Assembly (NCBI GenBank): GCA_025358235.1
Contig: JANYKH010000308.1
Coordinates: 1 to 16,769, forward strand
Length of the DNA: 16,769 bases
Source of the DNA: Chloroflexota bacterium
Lineage (GTDB): Bacteria; Chloroflexota; Dehalococcoidia; Dehalococcoidales; RBG-16-60-22
Reading direction: 5' to 3'
Shown here: positions 13,175 through 16,769 of the stretch, piece after piece
How the letters are laid out: every line of letters starts with the position of its first letter
Numbering within the stretch: position 1 is the stretch's first letter
The notes under the pieces: model-generated
Database searches by the model: none
What the model was told of the DNA's origin: nothing
What the model saw: only the letters and a program-made list of their open reading frames with translations
Position numbers and translations under genes: made by a program

Positions 13175-13187
13175 AGAATGGAAGGGG
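13134..13187. repeat. 9-bp inverted repeat CCCCTTCCA / TGGAAGGGG after alkD
   Basis: The arms at 13134-13142 and 13179-13187 are separated by 36 bp and overlap the right end of composite repeat copy 1. It resembles the inverted repeat after mutL at 11030-11083 in the arms and in the trailing AAGGGGAT. Confidence 0.5.
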
Positions 13188-13219
13188 ATTAAGGGGATGG
13201 TGGCCGGAGCATTTTTTAC

Positions 13220-13933
13220 CTATCCCTTTGCCATGGCCTGCTTTCTTAATTCTTCCGGCATCTTCTCGATGGCGTAGCGCAGGGCGGTGCGGGGCATGAC
13301 CGCCTTATGCTTGATAATATAGCCGAATACCTCATTTTGGTGTTTCCGACTGGCCTCTTTCAGCATCCAGCCGTAGCCTTTCTGCACCAGATCATCTTTA
13401 TCCATCAGCAATGTGTCCGCGATTTGAAAGACATCCGGCAGGAATTTGCCGGCCCGCCCGGGGAGTATCAGCGTCACCGCCGCCCCCCGCCGCACCCACC
13501 GGTTCTCTGACCTGGCCCAAACTTTTAATCTTTCCACCAGTTCCGGGAAACGGTCCACCACCCCCGCAATAGTATGGTTGCACAGGGTATCGCATTTGGC
13601 CCAGTTATTGACATAAAGATTGAGCCAGCGTTCAAAGACCTCAAAATCGGCGATTTCATATTCCCGACGAAGGCGGTCGGCCCAGTCAAAGGCGATGAAT
13701 GACTCTTCCATGTAGTCGGATTTCAGCAGTTCCTCGCACAGGGCGAAGGTTTCAGTTTTGGGGAGGTGTTTTATCTCCGGGAAATGGCGGGCGCCGATGC
13801 GCCCCACGATGACGGTTTTGACCCCGTATAGTTTGACGGCTTCCTTGAAGAAACGTTCCCCGCTGGCCTGAGTCTGAGGGTCAGTATTGGCCGCCAGTTC
13901 GGCGCGGAGGGCGGAGATAACTGAATTAGTCAT
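13220..13933 (-). CDS. AlkD-like DNA alkylation repair protein (HEAT-like repeats)
   Basis: This 237-residue all-helical protein belongs to the AlkD/AlkC DNA glycosylase superfamily, which excises alkylated bases using stacked HEAT-like repeats. Residues match those known for AlkD: Trp111 and Asp115 in NNWAKCDTLCNH, Arg148 in NRWVRRGAAV, and Trp in DDLVQKGYGWMLKEASR. In Bacillus AlkD the corresponding Trp, Asp, Arg and Trp contact the lesion and the backbone. Length agrees with AlkD (about 235). The ATG at 13933 has a good ribosome binding site (AAGGAGGC on the minus strand, 13946-13939). It begins 24 nt after the uvrD stop, so it is likely the second gene of a two-gene repair transcript. Function as a glycosylase is inferred from the conserved residues. 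Confidence 0.88.
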   Translation of the reverse strand: MTNSVISALRAELAANTDPQTQASGERFFKEAVKLYGVKTVIVGRIGARHFPEIKHLPKTETFALCEELLKSDYMEESFIAFDWADRLRREYEIADFEVFERWLNLYVNNWAKCDTLCNHTIAGVVDRFPELVERLKVWARSENRWVRRGAAVTLILPGRAGKFLPDVFQIADTLLMDKDDLVQKGYGWMLKEASRKHQNEVFGYIIKHKAVMPRTALRYAIEKMPEELRKQAMAKG

Positions 13934-13957
13934 AAAGGCCTCCTTAATTGAAGGGCT

Positions 13958-16147
13958 TTATTTCATCTTGACGATCTTGGCGATGCTGAGCAGAAGGCGC
14001 TTGACCGAGCCCTGGAAAGCAATCGTGACCTCAATATCGTCACGGACGGGCCGGACGCTTACCACCGTGCCCTCGCCGAACTGGGCGTGCAGGACATGGT
14101 CGCCGCCTTTGAGGTCGGTGGTGGTCTTGACGGGCGTGGGAACAACGGTGGACGAGCCTGGTGCTGGGCCTCTCTGCCAGGTGGCCTCCGCCGCTTTGGG
14201 CGTGGTGGCGCCGGCCCACTGGTTTTTAGTGGTGACGAGTTTGGGGGGAATCCCCTCGAGGAACCGGGAGGGGGGATTCATGGTGGTGCTGCCCATCAGC
14301 GTGCGCCGGAATGACCGCACGAGGTACAGTTTCCGCCGGGCGCGGGTGATGCCCACGTAGGCCAGCCGCCGTTCCTCTTCCATCTGCGCGGGGTCATCCT
14401 TGGAGCGGTAATGCGGCAGGATGCCCTCTTCCATGCCGATGATAAACACGATGGGGAATTCCAGCCCCTTGGCCTGGTGTAAGGTGATAAGCGTCACGGC
14501 ATCGCTGCCAGTTTCTAAACTGTCGAGGTCGCTGACCAGGCTGACGCCTTCCAGAAACGCGGAGAGCGCCTGCCCCGGCGGCAGATCGTTGTAATCCTGC
14601 GCCACGGTGCGCAGTTCCATAATGTTTTCTAATCGTTCATCGCCGTCAGGCTGGGTTTCCAGGTACTTGCGGTAGCCGGACCGGGTGACGGTCTCGTCCA
14701 GCAAATCAACCAGTTTGGCCTCTTTGCTCATGGCTACCAGCCCCTGCATAATCTCGGCAAAAACGGCGAGGACGGAGCGGGCGCGGGGGGTGAGGGGGCT
14801 TTCCGTTACCGTGCCCAAAAGTTGCAGTGCGTGATAGTCCGAGGAGCCCAATGAACTGGCGTACATGCCGAGTTCTTCAATCGCCCGGTCGCCGATGCCG
14901 CGGCCCGGCACGTTGATGATGCGCCGTAAGGAGACGCTATCATCCGGATTGGAAATCAGGCGAAGGTAGGACAGCATGTCCTTGATTTCACGCCGTTCGT
15001 AAAAGCGGGTGCCCGCCGCCAGCCGGTAGGAAATGCCGTAGCGGATAAAAGCCTCTTCCAGTACGCGGGACTGCGAGTTTGTGCGGTACATCACCGCGAA
15101 GTCCTTGGGCCGGGCCTCGCCCTTGCGCATCGCGGCATCGATTTCATTAACGACGTACTGGGCTTCTTCCTGTTCGGTATAGGTCTCCATGACCACGGTC
15201 GGCACGCCGGCCTCGTTCTCGGTCCAGAGGTCTTTCTGCTTGCGCTGTTTGTTGGCGGCGATGACATGCGTCGCCAGGTCCAGGATGTTCTTCGTCGAGC
15301 GGTAGTTCTGCTCCAGCTTGACGATGCGGGCGTCCTTGAAGTCCTTTTCGAAATTGAGGATGTTGCGGATGTCCGCCGAGCGCCAGGAATATATCGATTG
15401 ATCGGGATCGCCGACCACGCAGACGTTGCGGTATTTGGCAGAGATGAGCTTCATAAACTCGTACTGCACCAGGTTGGTGTCCTGGAATTCGTCCACCTGG
15501 ACGTGAATGTAGCGGGACTGGTATTTGGCCAGAATCTCCGGGTTGGTCTGGAAAAGCTGGACGGTTTTTAACAGCAGGTCGTCAAAGTCCAGCGCGGAGC
15601 ACTCCGCCAGCGACTTCTCGTATTTCGCGTAAACCCGCTGCACGACTTCCTCAAAATAGCTGCGGCCCCGCTCCAGATATTCCGCGGGGGTAATCATCGT
15701 GCTCTTGGCGGCGCTGATGTGGTTCAGGATGGAGTTGGGGGTGAACTGCTTGGAATCGATATTGCCCAGCGCGGCGATAGCCCGTTTCACAAGGCTCAGT
15801 TGATCATCCGCGTCATAAATGACAAATTCCGGCTTGATGCCGATGGCCGCGCCGTCCGTGCGCAGGATGCGGGCGCAGACGGCGTGGAAAGTGCCCACGC
15901 TCAGTTCTTTCGCCCGGTCGCCCACCAGTTCCGCCAACCGCTCTTTCAGCTCCTTGGCCGCCTTGTTGGTAAAGGTGACGGCGAGGATGCGGTGGGGATT
16001 AACCCCCACCACTTTGACGAGGTAGGCGATGCGGTGGGTGATGACGCGGGTCTTGCCGCTCCCGGGGCCGGCGATGATGAGGACGGGGCCCTTGATGGCC
16101 TCGACGGCCTCACGCTGGGCAGGATTAAGTCCGGTTAAAATTTCCAT
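13958..16147 (-). CDS. pcrA: UvrD/PcrA-type superfamily 1 DNA helicase
   Basis: This 729-residue 3'-5' helicase has all SF1A motifs. The Q-motif region is LNPAQREAVEAIKGP, followed by Walker A AGPGSGKT at 26-33 and motif Ia AVTFTNKAAKELKER. Later come Walker B VDEFQDTN, motif III VVGDPDQSIYSWRSADI, motif IV LEQNYRST, motif V TLHQAKGLEFPIVFIIGMEE, and motif VI EERRLAYVGITRARRKLYL. The C-terminal region after about 660 has the Tudor-like domain of PcrA (GDHVLHAQFGEGTVVSVRPV) that contacts RNA polymerase. It acts in nucleotide excision repair, replication restart and removal of recombinase filaments. The ATG lies 9 nt after a TATAAT box with no Shine-Dalgarno sequence. The alkD-like gene follows 24 nt after its stop. 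PcrA is the closest family name; UvrD is a synonym at this level. Confidence 0.96.
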   Translation of the reverse strand: MEILTGLNPAQREAVEAIKGPVLIIAGPGSGKTRVITHRIAYLVKVVGVNPHRILAVTFTNKAAKELKERLAELVGDRAKELSVGTFHAVCARILRTDGAAIGIKPEFVIYDADDQLSLVKRAIAALGNIDSKQFTPNSILNHISAAKSTMITPAEYLERGRSYFEEVVQRVYAKYEKSLAECSALDFDDLLLKTVQLFQTNPEILAKYQSRYIHVQVDEFQDTNLVQYEFMKLISAKYRNVCVVGDPDQSIYSWRSADIRNILNFEKDFKDARIVKLEQNYRSTKNILDLATHVIAANKQRKQKDLWTENEAGVPTVVMETYTEQEEAQYVVNEIDAAMRKGEARPKDFAVMYRTNSQSRVLEEAFIRYGISYRLAAGTRFYERREIKDMLSYLRLISNPDDSVSLRRIINVPGRGIGDRAIEELGMYASSLGSSDYHALQLLGTVTESPLTPRARSVLAVFAEIMQGLVAMSKEAKLVDLLDETVTRSGYRKYLETQPDGDERLENIMELRTVAQDYNDLPPGQALSAFLEGVSLVSDLDSLETGSDAVTLITLHQAKGLEFPIVFIIGMEEGILPHYRSKDDPAQMEEERRLAYVGITRARRKLYLVRSFRRTLMGSTTMNPPSRFLEGIPPKLVTTKNQWAGATTPKAAEATWQRGPAPGSSTVVPTPVKTTTDLKGGDHVLHAQFGEGTVVSVRPVRDDIEVTIAFQGSVKRLLLSIAKIVKMK

Positions 16148-16156
16148 GTAAGGCTA

Positions 16157-16162
16157 ATTATA
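16157..16162 (-). promoter_or_regulatory. -10 box of uvrD/pcrA, leaderless spacing
   Basis: TATAAT on the minus strand (16162-16157) lies 9 nt before ATG 16147 with no ribosome binding site. The -35 is not clear; the sequence 17-18 bp upstream is a poor match. Confidence 0.5.
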
Positions 16163-16197
16163 GCATGATGGAGAGGCTAAAACGAGATCAGCTTAGA

Positions 16198-16544
16198 GTC
16201 ATTGCGAGGAGGACGAAGAACGACGAAGCAATTTCCTTTGGTTTCTCCATCCCCCTGTCCCCCTTCCGGCTATCCAGTGTTAAATCAAACAAACCTGGTC
16301 ATTGCCGGAAGGGGGCAATTGTTTTAGGATTTCACCCACTCCCTAACCCTCGCCCGTCAAGGGCGAGGGAATTAGAGACTACTTCCCCGCACTCTACCGC
16401 TTTCAAGTTAACGCATACTGATTACTTGCTAGTTCCAAACCAATTTCCTCTCCCCTTGAGGGAGAGGATTAAGGTGAGGGGACAATAAGCGCTTAAGCGC
16501 ATTTATATTTGGCTTACGGATTGCTTTGCTGTGCTCGCAATGAT
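16198..16544 (+). repeat. Composite palindromic repeat, copy 2, with terminal inverted repeats
   Basis: TCATTGCGAG at 16199-16208 and CTCGCAATGA at 16534-16543 are perfect terminal inverted repeats. They extend imperfectly inward to AAGCAAT (16225-16231) on the left and ATTGCTTTG on the right. Inside lie CCCCCTTCCGGC (16259-16270) paired with GCCGGAAGGGGG (16304-16315), a perfect 9-bp hairpin CCCTCGCCC/GGGCGAGGG (16347-16355, 16361-16369), and an 8-bp hairpin CCTCTCCC/GGGAGAGG (16447-16454, 16460-16467). A palindrome GCGCTTAAGCGC (16489-16500) follows. I see no gene in it. It fills the gap between uvrD and the flavoprotein gene. Confidence 0.82.
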
Positions 16545-16549
16545 CTTCC

Positions 16550-16769
16550 TTACTCGTTTGCAGACTTTAAAATCTTCCCCGCCAGCCGTTTCAACCTCTT
16601 TTCCAGCCCCGGAACCTTCTCGGCCTCACCGGTATTGTAGGCCAGAGCGGTTACCCCGCCCACCCATTTCATGCTGCACAGTGAAGCATAGGTCTTCAGG
16701 TTGGGAATCGCCGCGGCGCAATCGTCCGCCGCCACGGCTATGCCGGCCATGCCCTTGCCGTTGAGCTTA
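16550..16769 (-). CDS. Flavodoxin / NADPH-dependent FMN reductase-like protein, 3' end only
   Basis: The last 72 or so codons of a leftward gene that starts beyond the window. The frame is open to the right edge (KLNGKGMAGIAVAADDCAAA, then PNLKTYASLCSMKWVGG, then TALAYNTGEAEKVPGLEKRL) and stops at TAA 16550-16552. The pattern is a Rossmann-like strand with small residues (GIAVAA), a helix, a strand ending in NTGEAEK, and a final KRLKRLAGKIL helix. This resembles the C-terminus of FMN-binding NAD(P)H-dependent oxidoreductases of the WrbA or iron-sulfur flavoprotein type, where NxGE precedes the closing helix. The FMN-binding loop is outside the window, so the assignment stays tentative. Composite repeat copy 2 begins right at its stop codon. 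Confidence 0.55.
   Translation of the reverse strand, partial: KLNGKGMAGIAVAADDCAAAIPNLKTYASLCSMKWVGGVTALAYNTGEAEKVPGLEKRLKRLAGKILKSANE

Noticed and set aside
12873..13187. CRISPR array
   Set aside because: The repeats are unequal palindromes within one element, not regularly spaced identical repeats with unique spacers, and no cas gene is present.
16165..16488. 107-codon frame across composite repeat copy 2
   Set aside because: It reads through hairpins and terminal repeats and shows no protein family pattern.

Overview
This 16.8 kb window reads like a chromosomal segment of a moderately GC-rich free-living anaerobe. Its gene set and repeat style remind me of Chloroflexota, class Dehalococcoidia. 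That placement is an impression from family knowledge, not a search result, and I hold it at about 50%. The left half (1 to about 10,550) is transcribed rightward and the right half (about 10,566 to the end) leftward. The two halves converge on a small terminator near 10,550-10,573.

Region 1 (1-2,583) is accessory DNA: a hicB antitoxin gene; a hicA toxin gene and a higA-type antitoxin gene, each interrupted by one apparent single-base loss; about 480 bp with no recognisable gene; an intact tyrosine recombinase; and, 10 bp after its stop codon, a tRNA-Leu(UAA). It looks like the decaying end of an integrated element lying against a tRNA gene.

Region 2 (2,584-10,544) is mostly housekeeping. 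It holds an unannotated 50-residue membrane peptide, a J-domain protein and a MaoC-type hot-dog protein. A tight five-gene run follows (universal stress protein, two TrkA-type K+ channel regulators, ComEA, ComEC). Then come signal peptidase I, and orotate phosphoribosyltransferase paired with a membrane-anchored PD-(D/E)XK nuclease.

Region 3 (10,566-16,769, minus strand) holds a small zinc-ribbon protein, mutL, an apparent uvrD/pcrA-alkD repair operon, and the 3' end of a flavodoxin/FMN-reductase-like gene. Two related 300-350 bp composite palindromic repeats in the same orientation bracket uvrD-alkD.

The least expected signals are: (a) repeated placement of a TATAAT-like box 8-11 nt before a start codon with no Shine-Dalgarno sequence, suggesting frequent leaderless transcription; (b) the repeat pair around the repair operon, with at least one compensatory base-pair change in a stem; (c) a hairpin that encloses both the ribosome binding site and part of the start codon of the zinc-ribbon gene; (d) an operator-like inverted repeat inside the mutL promoter; and (e) matching single-base disruptions in two adjacent toxin-antitoxin genes. 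I found no CRISPR array, rRNA or complete insertion sequence. Nothing here clearly amounts to a wholly new defence or biosynthetic system.
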